Assembly: GCA_902702965.1 (NCBI GenBank)
Contig: CACRXP010000312.1
Location: forward strand, 581,866 to 645,865
Direction: 5' to 3'
DNA from: Spirometra erinaceieuropaei
Lineage: Eukaryota > Platyhelminthes > Cestoda > Diphyllobothriidea > Diphyllobothriidae
Length of the DNA: 64,000 nucleotides
Below are positions 23,780 to 35,384 of this stretch, piece after piece; within the stretch, counting starts at the first letter, position 1, and every line of letters begins with the position of its first letter. Made by a program: the position numbers and the translations under genes. The notes beneath the pieces were generated by a model, which saw only the letters and a program-made list of their open reading frames with translations, did no database searches and was not told where the DNA came from.

Positions 23780-24110
23780 AGCCGTTCAGAAGAAGAAGAT
23801 GCGATCTCTGGAAAAGGAAGTTTATCGCCCTGACATTTCCGATTGTCACTCTAACTCATCATCAGAGTTGGACGCGAGGGCTTTACTACCCTGGTGAGAA
23901 GGCACCATTTGCCGAGTTATCATCACGTCAGCATCCAACACGGATGATAAAATTGCGACAATTAACGACTCACACGGGGACTGACGAGCCATCATCGCCT
24001 TAATTACGATCCCCATTGATTATCACAAGAGCCGTTAATTAATGTACGCATGTGGCCCAACGGCATCTACGTACTATAAATATTTTATGCCTTTATGTCC
24101 TTATCCCTTC
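23780..24110. mobile_element. PLE-end relic with head-to-head halves (H3 locus)
   Basis: The left half (23,780-23,866) is a minus-sense P1 end: GATCTCTGGAAAAGGAAG, then the hammerhead-like core at 23,828-23,866. The right half (about 23,930-24,083) is plus-sense. Its ACGCATGTGGCCCAACGGCA and CTATAAATA (TATAAATA at 24,075-24,082) correspond to the complement of 12,802-12,985 in copy A. The two halves therefore point outward from a junction near 23,880-23,930. There is no RT or nuclease sequence between them. Confidence 0.6.
23828..23866 (-). ncRNA. Hammerhead ribozyme-like motif (H3)
   Basis: The minus strand shows an intact CTGATGA box, the extra T, a weakened helix II (AGTT/AATC around AGAGTGAC), GGAAAT and GTCAGG. 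Helix I is short (two pairs next to the core). The boxes are conserved but the helices are eroded, so activity is doubtful. Confidence 0.45.
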
Positions 24111-27100
24111 CTTGAGCCTTCACAGGTCAGCCGAATACGGTCGGCTTTTTAACGGCCATTTCGCGCTTCCATTCTACTTAATTTCAAAATTTACACTATC
24201 AAAAATGGAAAACCCTTGTATTTAATCAATCATATCTGCTTATTCATTTTGGGCAAATTGAAATCACACCATCCGATATCATTTTGAGAACGCGATGCTA
24301 ATTTAGACAGATAGATATCAAAGCCCACATTCACTCTTTGTTTTTCGCATTTACTGGCCATCGACCCACGCGTCATGAAAGTTCATTGCACCAACATTAA
24401 AGTCCAGGTTAACATATCTGACAGGGTGGTATGTCATTATGCGGCAAATATAATAACTGGGAATTTGCATCTACAAAATGCAAGCTGCCAAATGGTCAGT
24501 GTATTGCATAGCAAAAGCAGTGAGTTTAATGGTATTCAAAGGTAATGATAAAGGATAAAATCTTAGCCGTCAGCTAGGACGGGAAAGCTATGCACGGCGA
24601 GCCGCGGCATGGTCTCCGAATGACAACTGAATGTCGAAAATCAAATTTTAAAGTCAACTTTACTTGAGCGGAATGCATCAAATTTCACTGGTATTGCTGT
24701 TCACGTCCCCTTAAAAGACATTACGTTGCAAAAGAGGCAAGTGTGATGTTCTTAAAAAGGTTCAAAGTAGAAATAATTTTTAAGGAGATCGCATTTTTTG
24801 CTCTTGCCGCCTTACTCAAATAGTGCCATCGCCAGCGATATTCATGACTGAATGAAAAGAACAAACGCTTGATACATAACGACGAACATTTCGAAAAGGA
24901 GCCGCTTGGGAAATATTATCGGTATTTATGTTCTGCGCGTTAGGTAAAATGAGCGATTCTTTCGCCCATCAAATAACAAGTGTCGCTGAGGTGTCTCCAT
25001 GCTCTAAAGAAGACAGACTTTATCTGCTGGAACAAATCTTAAAAACAGATAGGAGACCTGGGTATGCTTAAAACCTTCACGCATCCCATATTCTGTCAGC
25101 TCGTCGCCGCAATGCGAAAGTTTACTTGTGTTTAGGTGTGACCGTCGACTAACAGAATGAGACCGGCCCAATAATTTGCGTTCACAAATCATCTTGCTCC
25201 TCAAACCGACCTGTTAATGGCACTTTTACCCAGAGAAAGGCTAAAAAAGAGTGCATATAGCAGAAGCATATGTGTCGAGGCAATCCTGACCACGAAACAC
25301 GCGTGTTCGACCCTGATATGTGACGACATCAACTGTTGTCCCCACAGTGTATGCGCAGCATCGAGGACCTAAACGTACATTAATAGTAAATGAGGCCGAC
25401 TTGCTGAGAGTGCATCGCACTCTCTCCTCCCCGACCATCAGCCACCTAAGGCAAGATAATGTCAAGGACACCAGAGGTATGATCGTTCTAATTGCTGTAG
25501 GTTGTTTCCGTTTCAATGATGAACGTGAGTAATTTCAATAAGACACCCTAAGTTTATATACTATCCAGGGACCAAAAGTCTGGTCAATGAATAATGAAAG
25601 TGATGTTATGAAGTGATTATCTTCGGGTCTTGATTTTAAACGTATTAGGTATACATGGGGACTCCTATCCAGACAGGTAAATAGCAACAACCGCACTTAC
25701 CGGTCGAGAAATCCGCTAGTAGTAGTCAAGACGGCTAGCAGAGCAATCAATGGGGAAGACAGGGGCTCCTATTATTTGACAATAAATTTAAAAATAAGCT
25801 TTCATAAGTGCATATCCTTGCTAAAAGTTGGCGCTTTTCATTCTCCCATGCTTAAATACCGCATCGATCTGAGCAACGGTGCCAGGACTTTACATTGAAT
25901 CACCTGGCCTGCGAACTGTCAGACATATTATACAATTGACCTCCAGTTATTTAGGAACTCAAAATCCGCTGACGTAAGATATAAAGACTGCACAGTTATC
26001 TCTCCAAAATATAATTTGCATGTTAATTCTTAAATATGCAATAAAAATGCCGAGAGATAATCATGTTAATCAGAAGCGCAATTTTACTCTTAGACTATAA
26101 CCAACAAGAAAATTGGTCCGACCAGTACGGAAAATAACCAAAACACAGGTTATGCGAATAAAGACCAGACTATAAAACTCGCTTTGAGATTCGCTAGGAT
26201 TCGAACAGTTTAGAGAGAGAACACGGCTTGAATACAGTCAGCGGCGTAAATAAATGAAATGTGAACCCTCGACAGGTAGACTTGAATATTTCAAATTTGG
26301 ACCACGTATTTAGTTCGTGGGATGAGCTTAAACAGTGACATTTTTGCTTTTGATCTTCTATATACCTGACCGCTAAGGATCCACGAGAATTGATCATAGA
26401 TGGACAAACTACCAGTAACATTATCGGGCCCATGGGAGCTTTAATTCACCATTCATTTGTGAGTTTACAAAGTTAACTCCTGATAGAGAACGTAATAATC
26501 AGAACGATACTGAAATGCCGCTGTCATTAATAAGTCCACTTTAGTGAATCGTTGCGTTCCAAGCCACGCAGTCAAATTGCAGATCACATAGAGGTATATT
26601 TATTTGCATAATGTTCAAACTACGGGCATAAAGTCGAATAGAGGGAATAATGCTATCGGCAATATAAATAAACCCCGCAAAATGCGCACTCCCACGCATT
26701 ACCTCATCGAAATCCACCTGAATGGGAACTTTCGCATAAAAACCGAACCCTCATTTTAGGAGCTTTTTTAAGGCCACCCTAGTTGCGCACCAATTCGGCC
26801 GTCCGGCTTCGACCTTTCATGTGAAATTTTCTGTACAAAAGTCAACGCCTAAGCGTAACCACAAATGAATGATGATTTCGCGGCCGTTGCGTGTTTTAAA
26901 TATGAACGTGCTTAAACGTTTTCCTCTGTTCTAACTAATTTGTTAGCACCGACTTAATCGTTTGAGCGAGAAATATCCTAGAGTACACCAGTTTGATATA
27001 GTTGACGGTTGGTGGCTCGTTCTTTTTAAATGTTCAGCAGGACCGTACGAAGCAAAAAAAGGATACAGTGCATAAATGTTCGCAATCTAAAAGTGCATGC

Positions 27101-28135
27101 TTATTCAAAACTATAGATTTGCGCTTCTGCAGAGATGCCGCAAGCAAAGTCCCTATGTTTTTTTATATAAAACTGAAGCATACATAAACCACAGTAACGG
27201 AGAGGACAGAAAATCTTTCCCCACTCATTCTATATGATAGTGAGTTACTGTTAATAGCTGAATAGTTCACGAAGTCCAAATATCTCCCTCATTGCGCGAA
27301 ACCAAGCAAGCATGATCTGGCCAAGCTACCACGAGACCAATGGCCATACACGTTGCAAAGTCGGAATCTTCTATAACTTCACAGCGTGGTAAGCAATGCC
27401 CAAAGGAATAATGATCGGTATTCCGGGAATGAATAACTGCTCTTAAATGTTAATTTGGCCAACCGCAGGTCGCTTCAGGGCACTCTATAGGAGGAGATGA
27501 AGGCGTACTTTGAGGTGGAACTGTTTCTTGTCCCATGGGTTGCACTCGGGAGTTCCTATTTTATCATCATGACGGACTGTAGTGTCCAGTTCAGATCACT
27601 CAACCGTCAGTTATTGCTGAATTTAAAATGTACTGTCGGAATGAGAAAAGTTAATACCCTGCTCACACCGGAGCAACCGGTGGTTTCGTCACCAGACGAA
27701 GGTATTCATCCACATCCCGGAGTGTCCAGTACCTGAACTCTTTTCCTCCCCCCTAATGATATAAGACATTTGGTCACTCCTCGAGTCAACTAAAATATCG
27801 ATGGTCAGCGTCCAAACTGCTAGCTAGATATCTTCCCAACTTCTCGTTGTGTCGGTGACAATCCCCAAACAATGCAGGCATTTCTGCGAATTCCCCCGAA
27901 TAAGTACACTTCCGAACTTTATTTCAGCTTGGCTTGGCCATTTTTTATCAGAGACTCCAGCGAACGGATAACCATTGTAATCACCCTACATCACGACTAC
28001 TCATGGTCTCTGTATGAACCGCTGTGTCCCTGACTTCTGGGTCTAGAGGATTGCGTACCTCTGCTAGGCCATTATGCCGCAAACCATGATCCTCGTAGCG
28101 TAGTGTGCCCTAACATCCGGTACCCTGCCTGTAGA
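24111..28135. other. AT-rich intergenic DNA, nothing recognised
   Basis: Four kilobases without a recognisable gene, RNA or mobile element. The longest frames (about 90 codons near 25,241-25,516 on the minus strand) carry no motif. Confidence 0.55.
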
Positions 28136-28512
28136 TGCACTTACGCTCCCCCTGGGATGCAGGTCATCTGCGTGGTTGCGCAGTAATCCTCTTCTGTCTG
28201 ACTCGTTTTTTGTTGGTTAGAATTGTTGCCAAGCGTTTTCTGTGGTCCAGGGGATGTAGTGGTACGCCTAGGTGCAGGTCCAGCCGTACCAGCCGCCTGC
28301 TGTCTACCCTGCCTCCGGTCTTTTTGACTGTGTCTTAACATCGGGTCCAGGTGACGGAGGAGAAGGTCCGATAAATGCGGCACAAGTCTACATTTACTAT
28401 GAACTAACACAAGCGCAAGTCGCTGCGCTTCCCTCCCATGGAGCACACCGTGGACATCGTTGGCAACAGCGCTCAAACTGTCCCACATATACATATATAT
28501 TCAGTAAACCAT
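28135..28512. other. GC-richer patch with unrecognised overlapping frames
   Basis: Frames overlap on both strands (117 codons on minus from 28,494, 135 on plus from 28,272). Neither shows a domain, and such overlaps are typical of GC-rich non-coding DNA. It abuts a SINE-1 relic, so it may belong to an unknown repeat. Confidence 0.3.
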
Positions 28513-28640
28513 TACGGACAAAGACAAGGAAGAGTAGAATGGCCAGTTCTGTCACACTAGCCGTCATGAGTCAGCAAACCCGAAGTGTGAAATACCCTGG
28601 GACTCGATTCAACGACATGTTGGTTCGAATCTCAACGCCA
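28513..28640 (-). repeat. SINE-1 copy c, diverged
   Basis: Minus-oriented: GACAAAGACAAGGAAGAG...AATGGCCAGTTCTG...TAGCCGTCATGAGTCAGC...AAGTGTGAAATACCCTGGGA. The order of landmarks matches copies a and g, with many substitutions. Confidence 0.55.
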
Positions 28641-28814
28641 CCAACCACTGGTCCACGGGTTCATTGCCCCTTTGGTTGAGATTGCGCATGTAGAGTGGTA
28701 GGAGAGAGCTCACAAATCGATTTTACGAAAACTCCTCGTCCCGTTGTGCGTTAGAGCTTTCTCTCGAACCAATCCGACAGTAACACAGCGGCGCGCGATA
28801 TAGGCAAAATAGCA

Positions 28815-28905
28815 CCACCGAAAAAGGCACGAGAGACTGGAATGGCCAGTTCTGGCTTAATATCCTCGTCAGCCAATCATACCTCGAGGTGTGGAAAACC
28901 CAGGG
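28815..28905 (-). repeat. SINE-1 copy d, tail fragment
   Basis: Minus-oriented fragment: GAGAGACTGGAATGGCCAGT, CTGGCTTAATATCC and TCAGCCAATCATACC. The tRNA-like head is absent. Confidence 0.6.
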
Positions 28906-31260
28906 CTTGGTGCAAAAAAATAAGCTCGCGATGTTCACGGCCGGGCTGCTATCGTCTCGTTTATGTTTAAATCCACGCGGCCTTATAGGCACACGGGAAA
29001 TAGAGCACATAAATGTCTTCGGTCATGTAGGTTCGCAAAACTCCTTATGGAGCTAAAAGCCACAATGCGTTACTTAAAAACTTCTGAACGCTTATTTTGC
29101 AACAGATAATATAAAATATTAATTAAAAGGTTGATAAGTTGGTAGATTTGGAAGACTAAGTCGTAGTCACTCACAGGACATTCCTGCCTACGTTCCTGTC
29201 AATCAGTTTATAAGGTTGACATCTGCAAATGATTATAAAATTGGAAATGATGCCGTTGATTATGCGCCTATCATTTGCTTTTTTCAGCCGACGTGAATGC
29301 TACATTTGACAGTATTCTCACAGTAGGCTTTTACAGTAAAGCAAAATGTGATACTTTTTAAACGTTAAGATAATGAGGCTATAGTTTCATTGCTGTCGAA
29401 CCACATTAAAATTTGAACGGGCAAGGTTTAACGTTTAGCAGGTTTTAGGGTTGAATAGGAAATTTACAGTTTAGAAATGTGCACACGGATGTCGGACAAC
29501 ATCGATTAGGTCCGCTCTGCTGCTATCGCCCTCTAAGGAATTTTCGAACAGCATTCAAGAGCGACCCTACGATTATGGTGGAAGATGACTTGCTTCCGAG
29601 GGACTGACTTTGAGTAGAATGTGATTATACTTCATTATAAGCAATGAGATGGACATTCCTATTTGCTTTATTCGAAATGTGGAAAATTGTATCATACGCA
29701 ATTTATTTTCAAAGCGTCCTAAACCGTCTCGCTGATTTCGTTAACTTCAGAGATAAAAACTGTACTTGCCAATTTTCAAAAAACTGGCAAGGTCTTAAAG
29801 CAGATCCTCTGGGGTTTCTTAAGGGCCGGATTGCCCCCAGTTGGATCAAAATGTCCTATGGAAGAACTGTAGTAAGGGCACGCCTGCTAATATATAACAG
29901 AAAAAAGTTATTTCGTTTTCAAAGTTTAAAAGGAAGAAGTACAATATAAACTATGAACTGAAGGTTAGTCGTTCTATTATTGTAAACAGGATGAGCAGCA
30001 CAGTTGATCACAATAAACTCCTGTTGACTTCTGCACGTGACATTTTTAAGAATATTTTTTTATAAGTATAGCACTTCACCTGAATTTTCTGCTGAGATTC
30101 CAAACTTTTCTTGTTTATCGTAATTTTTCCATGTACCCGAATGAACTCATTAACTCCCGCACACGTAAAAGAAGTTAAATGTCCACACTGCACTAAACCG
30201 GGCTACGAGTACCTAGGGTTAGAGAATGAAACGATTTGCAACTTACTTGGAAGGGATGCTCGGCGTTGGTGGGCCTTAAAATTACAACCAGCTACTCAAG
30301 CAGATCCATTTAATGGCAAATATGAAGCACTGTGACACTCCAGAGTGCAGACTTTGTATGGAAACTGAATAGGTTTTGGATTACTTCTAAATGTTTTCCT
30401 CGTTTAAGCCTATTAACTTACGCTAGCATTTCGTGTCCTTTCGAAGAGGCAGAAGTAGTTTTAAACTTTTACAGAGACACGTTAAGAAAAGCACATTTAT
30501 AGATGACCTGAAAAGGATTTTTTCCTAGTACATTTAACTATCCTGCGCGAAATATAAGTACTTGTTCTCTTGATCTCTCTCAACATGACAAAACAACGGG
30601 CGTGTTAACATGTCCCACGAATTTTTTGGAACAGTTGGGCGCAGCAGCGCAATTAGGCAGAAATCCGCTATTGATTCTGTCTGTCAAACGACGAAGATAA
30701 CGTTTTAACTTTTTTCCTGTTCGGAAAGTGGATATTTGCACCCGAAAACTGCATGACGCACAGTCAATAATGTTCCCTGAAAAATGATTAATTACTTCCG
30801 GCTACAGCTCCAGTTTTTTTGAATGCCGCTTACACTGATTGCGAATTCAGAGGGCCTTTTAGCTTTGTTTTCCGCATTTTCTGATGTACTCCTTCCAGTC
30901 TCATTTCAGCGCTTTTACGGCAACATCAACAATTGCGCGAGATTTCCTAATTATTCGAAACGATATAAACCATGCAAAAAATAACACTCACCTTAAAAGC
31001 TATTCTATAAAACAGAACCGAAGGTTAGCAATGTCAGTTCAAGCACGATAGAAACCAAATGCTCTGGAAATTTAACATTTGTTGTGAAAAATATTTAGCA
31101 CAGTCGAACAGCGGAAAATTGATGCTGGGCAGATTTCGGAGCAGAAAACATCACAAAATCTAAACTTACTCAGGAAACTGACTTTACATTTAACCTGGCT
31201 TTTCAACAGGGATGGATGGACGGCAGATAAACATAGTCGCGAAGAAGCTGACGCGATTGC
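28906..31260. other. AT-rich intergenic DNA, nothing recognised
   Basis: Includes two frames of 101 and 74 codons (29,644-29,949 and 30,111-30,335, plus strand). The second has a CPHC motif followed by a Trp-rich segment but no recognised family. They could be exons, but no splice or composition argument singles them out. Confidence 0.45.
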
Positions 31261-31278
31261 TGGAACAAAGGCTTCTTA

Positions 31279-31320
31279 GCCTCATGTTTCGGATTCTCAC
31301 TCGAATCCACTATCAGAGGG
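31279..31320 (-). ncRNA. Hammerhead ribozyme-like motif (H4)
   Basis: Minus strand: CTGATAG in place of CTGATGA, then T, a perfect 6-bp helix II GGATTC/GAATCC with loop GAGTGA, and GAAAC followed by ATGAGG in place of GTCAGG. Helix II and GAAA are intact, but two core and cleavage-site changes predict loss of activity. Confidence 0.55.
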
Positions 31321-31787
31321 AGAGAGTCAGACAAGCGTAGTAAATTGAAGTTTGACGAAGCGGAAATTCTTGCTAGAGGTACCCACCGCGTAATCTGTGA
31401 ACTACTCGGGACTTGGTTTCCGGTCTCCAATCGATCAATGAACGAAATGCCCTCCCAGCTGCATATTCGGCGCTGAGACCTTGCCTAGGCAGAGTAGACT
31501 GTCGCAAGAACAGTGTGCGGATGACCATTGGTGTCAATATCGGCGAGCCATTTTGTTGCCTAAGAGTTCACACGAATGACGAAACTTAGCTGTCAGCAAC
31601 TTGACTGCGTGCGATAAACGTGGGAATCGATAATCTTGATCGAAACGCAGGCGCATAGCAACTGCATGGCAACTGGACGATTCAACACCTGGCCAAAGGA
31701 GCCACGATTCAAACGGGAGCTGCCAACTGCGATAGGCATGTAGCGGTCTAGTGACTACATCCTATAAATACCACCCTCATCTAATTC

Positions 31788-31830
31788 TGTCTCTGATGAT
31801 GGATTCGGGTGGGAATCCGAGACGTTGGGC
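31788..31830 (+). ncRNA. Hammerhead ribozyme-like motif (H5)
   Basis: Plus strand: TGTCT, an intact CTGATGA, T, the 6-bp helix II GGATTC/GAATCC around GGGTGG, then GAGA in place of GAAA, CGTT and GGGC. TGTC and GGGC can form helix I with G-U pairs. The A-to-G change in the GAAA box is likely damaging. TATAAATA lies at 31,763-31,770, 22 nt upstream. Confidence 0.6.
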
Positions 31831-31850
31831 TAGTAAAGCTCTTGTTGCAG

Positions 31851-34240
31851 CAATCTTGTCTCCTTTTTCACGACTACTTCCCGGAACTCGCCTCTTTGCA
31901 TCTTTTAGCAGATAAACGTTGCCTGAACTGTTGTTAAAATGCACAATTGTCGCAGGTTCTTATGCATAAGTGGGTCAATATCGCAGAAACACTGAAACAT
32001 ATGGCGTGATACGTTCTGTCTCTGTTTGCGCGTAAGTAAAACCAAATAGCCTAACATCTGTAAATTCAGCAGAAATAAAACATGCGAGGGGATTTTTAAT
32101 TTTGGCGTCAATAAGCACTTTGATAATCCTTTGAATGTTATAAAGCCGTCCTCATATTCACTGACATTCACGGATTTCGACAGCATACTGTGAAACATTA
32201 TTCATGGATTTTCCATTTCAGCATACTTCGCGTATAGAGCAAATTTGCTTAAATTAAATAAACGTTGAACGACCTGATATGTTCATCGGCTTTCCGTAAT
32301 AATTCTCTGCCTTTATCCTACGTAAATGTCCGCTTCCGCGCATGTGTGTGTCAGTAGATTAATTGTGGGAAAGTTTTCTCAGTTTTACTGCGTGGAACCT
32401 ACAGTTAGTGACATAACTCATGAATGTGTCGAAATTTACGGATGCTTGTCACTCACTCGCAAACCAACATCATTTCATGAGTCAGATGTTTATGCTAATA
32501 AAGTACAAGTTTAAAAGCATTAGAACATAAAAGAAATATTATAGGTAGTGTTGCATTGTTTAGAAATCCCGGTTTATTTTAGAAAAGCGCAATATCCCGA
32601 AAACGTCAGAAATGGCTTTAGTTGAGTAAAGTTCGCTTTTAGATGTACAGAATGCATTCTCATACCAAACATGTAATAAATATGAAAGTAGACATAAAAT
32701 CACGTCTAAAAACAGTATTTTAATGAAGTTGACATCCATATATCGTTTAATTCGTAGTGTGACTTCATACATGACGTTTTGTCAACTGCCTACCTTCTGA
32801 GTGTAGATTCGAAAACAGTCTTCCAGTCAGTAGTGTTATTTTTGGCGCACATGAAGTAAATAGGATGGGTTGTAACAAGAGAAGCTGGAATTCGCTTGAT
32901 TTCACCGATTGGGACGCCGAGAGAACAAACGTTTTCATAAGGTGACATGCCATGAGGCCGGTCGGTGCCTAATAAATTTAAATAGAACTGACAGGCGTGA
33001 TCGCAAACATACCATTTACTGTTTATAGAGAGGAATTTTCTTCCGTTAAATAAATTTACACTTTTCGTTCGTGTTTGATTACTCTGAATTTTAGATCGGC
33101 CTCGAAATTTTGCGGAACACTTCATGATTTTTAGTGCTTTCACCCGATCGCCCATAAGGACAGATTCTGAATTACCTGTATGTTGAGAACTTTAAAATAA
33201 GATATTTCTGGAAGGCATTTACCAAATTAGTGAGCATTCAAGCGCTCCTTTTCACGAAGATGGTCGTTTGGGTCACATTTGAAGACTCATTCAAACATGA
33301 AACTTCATTTTCGAGAAAGATGGCTGTCCACTACGAAAGCCAGCAGCAGATATGGCTTCGAACAATATGAAAACTTTCCATAATAAGTTGCCTCTTTAAG
33401 AAGTGCTTTATTACTGCACGCCGTTGACGGATCTCTGTGTACTTTGCCTTTTTGGACGGTGAGGCCAAGTAAAAATTTGACACTGTTGGCGGTTTCTTTC
33501 GCGTTCCTGAGCAATATTAATATTTTTCTACCGTAAACGTAAGAACATGCCTTTCTCTATACATTGAGGCCATTTCCACTGTTTTTGTTCGCTTTTAGAC
33601 TCTGTTCTTCGATTTTGAATGCATGACAGAGCGCCCATATAAATACCGATATTTTGCTGAAACTATTAATGTTTTGCTTGTTCTATTTCTGAATAAAATG
33701 TGCACAAAAGCTAAACTACACGACAAGTAGTGTTTCATATGTCTAAAACTCGAAATGCCCATTCGGTGGTGGTCATTTATGTAGAATTTAGGTAGAATTT
33801 TCAAAACGGCTAAACAATTTCAGCCCATTTTAACGAAGGAATGCCTATCTGTGTTGCTACTGCATTTTCGGTCACCAAATCGCACAGAACTGCTAATTTG
33901 ACACTTAGAAAATGATAAAACGTCTGGTTTTGTTAAAATAACGTTCTTGTTTGCAGGTTGATCACCACGGTTAACATCGGTCATAAAATAAAATTTCTAG
34001 TCCGGATAAATCTGTTCATCAAAACTCTCGCGGGTAAAATACTGTCTTTTCAATGAAAAAGTCGCTCAGATGCGTAATCGGAGTCTAGGACATGTATTAG
34101 CATAGGCAATTGAACGAATATATTCCAACGTCCATTTTCGTCCAAATTTACTGATATTGTACTTGGTATAATTACGTAAACACAATTTCTGCACAAGAAA
34201 AGGACATTTTATTGAAGGAAGTGGATCAGCCAACAAAATG
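31851..34240. other. AT-rich intergenic DNA, nothing recognised
   Basis: Several 60-120 codon frames on both strands, all AT-rich and motif-free. Confidence 0.5.
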
Positions 34241-34314
34241 CTCAATGTTAAATGCGTCCAGAAATTCTCTCATCAGATTCCGTTATCAGATTTCATGAGA
34301 TAGGTCACGCGCTG
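34240..34314. mobile_element. M2 foldback right-end fragment
   Basis: TTTCATGAGATAGGTCACGC followed by GCTG and TA matches the right terminus of M2 (GGTCACGCACTG then TA at 17,652). The preceding 50 bases are weakly similar. The left arm is missing. Confidence 0.5.
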
Positions 34315-34714
34315 TACATGCGCAGTAATTCAACTAATCATTTAATGCGGCAGCGAGTACTGAACTATAAAATGGGCTAATGGCCATAAGTTTTGAGAAT
34401 TAAACATGGCAACTGCAAAGCCCACCAGGGCAGCTGAAGAAGATAAAAAGGCTGCCTTCTTTAGGTGACGCAGTTGGCGTAATACTAAGACGGCGCCTAG
34501 AGACAGCGACCACGATTGCATACTATGTGACGAATCCATCCATATACTTCATTGACTTCCCTCCCCAACCCTTGAGAGGTAATGACTGGCTATCGTTGCA
34601 GGTCAAGTTGATGCTGCCGTATAGCGGGATATGTTAGCCATACAACAAGACGTCGATAAGAAAATAGTACATGGATACAAACCGTTCTGCCTAGGCAGAG
34701 GTGAAAACTCAGAA

Positions 34715-35355
34715 GGCAGTTTGGCGAGTACACGTCTGCGTTCGGCAAATTCTATTTATATCTGCATATTTATATGGCTATTGAAGTAATGCATTAAACG
34801 ATACGGGCAAGTAGATTATTAAGCCCTAGCTCGGGTTTGGGGAGGGTAGCGGAGTAGATGAGGAGAGGGAAACACCACAAGTGCAGTCAGCGCAAGGGAG
34901 AAGGTGGGTCCCGGCGAAGGTAATTACATGCGCACATGGTAAACACAGACCATCGTGTAGACGCTAGAGAAGCATTCACAGTGCTTTACAAGGTCTCCTC
35001 AAGCTATCCAAAATCACTTGGGCAGCGCTTGTTGGCTACAGCATAGGCGGCTGCAATCAGGCCACGCGGGCCGGTCCTATGCGCACAGAAGAACTTCATA
35101 CAGGCCCCACATTTGCCATGGGTCAAAACAACCAAGCCAGCCACCCGCATGTAATTACCTACGCCGGGACGCGCCTTCTCCCTGGCGATGACTGGAATGG
35201 CGGTGTTTCACTCTCTCCTACCCCCTCAAAACCCGAGCAACTGCTTAATTACCTACGTGCCCGTATATTTTAATGCATTACTTCAATAGCCATATCAATG
35301 TACAGGCCTGAAGAGAATTTATCGAAAGCAGACGTATGCTCGACAAAGTACCCTT
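34715..35355. mobile_element. M4 foldback element with GC-rich centre
   Basis: An inverted repeat of about 640 bp. The left arm has ATGGCTATTGAAGTAATGCA and GCTCGGGTTTGGGG; the right arm mirrors them with CAAAACCCGAGC and TGCATTACTTCAATAGCCAT. Nearer the centre, GGTAATTACATGCG mirrors CGCATGTAATTACC. The outermost mirrored block is ACGTCTGCGTTCGGC against the right-arm GAAAGCAGACGT. The frame at 35,079-35,273 is only the right arm read through. The family differs from M1/M2, and no transposase or clear target duplication is seen. Confidence 0.7.
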
Positions 35356-35384
35356 TTGATCTTACAGTGAGAGTTTCAAAAACT

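Larger units (their letters stand above)
31270..31850. mobile_element. Paired P1 PLE ends in outward orientation (H4/H5 locus)
   Basis: The left end is minus-sense (GATTGCTGGAACAAAGG...CCTCATGTTTCGGATTC). The right end is plus-sense and its complement begins GATTGCTGCAACAAGAGC. Both contain a hammerhead-like core. About 470 bp of unrecognised sequence lies between them, with no RT or nuclease motif. It looks like a solo pair of element ends with the body deleted or never copied. Confidence 0.65.

Noticed and set aside
28141..28494. 117-codon minus-strand frame as a host gene
   Set aside because: It overlaps a frame of similar length on the other strand, shows no domain, and is bordered by SINE relics.
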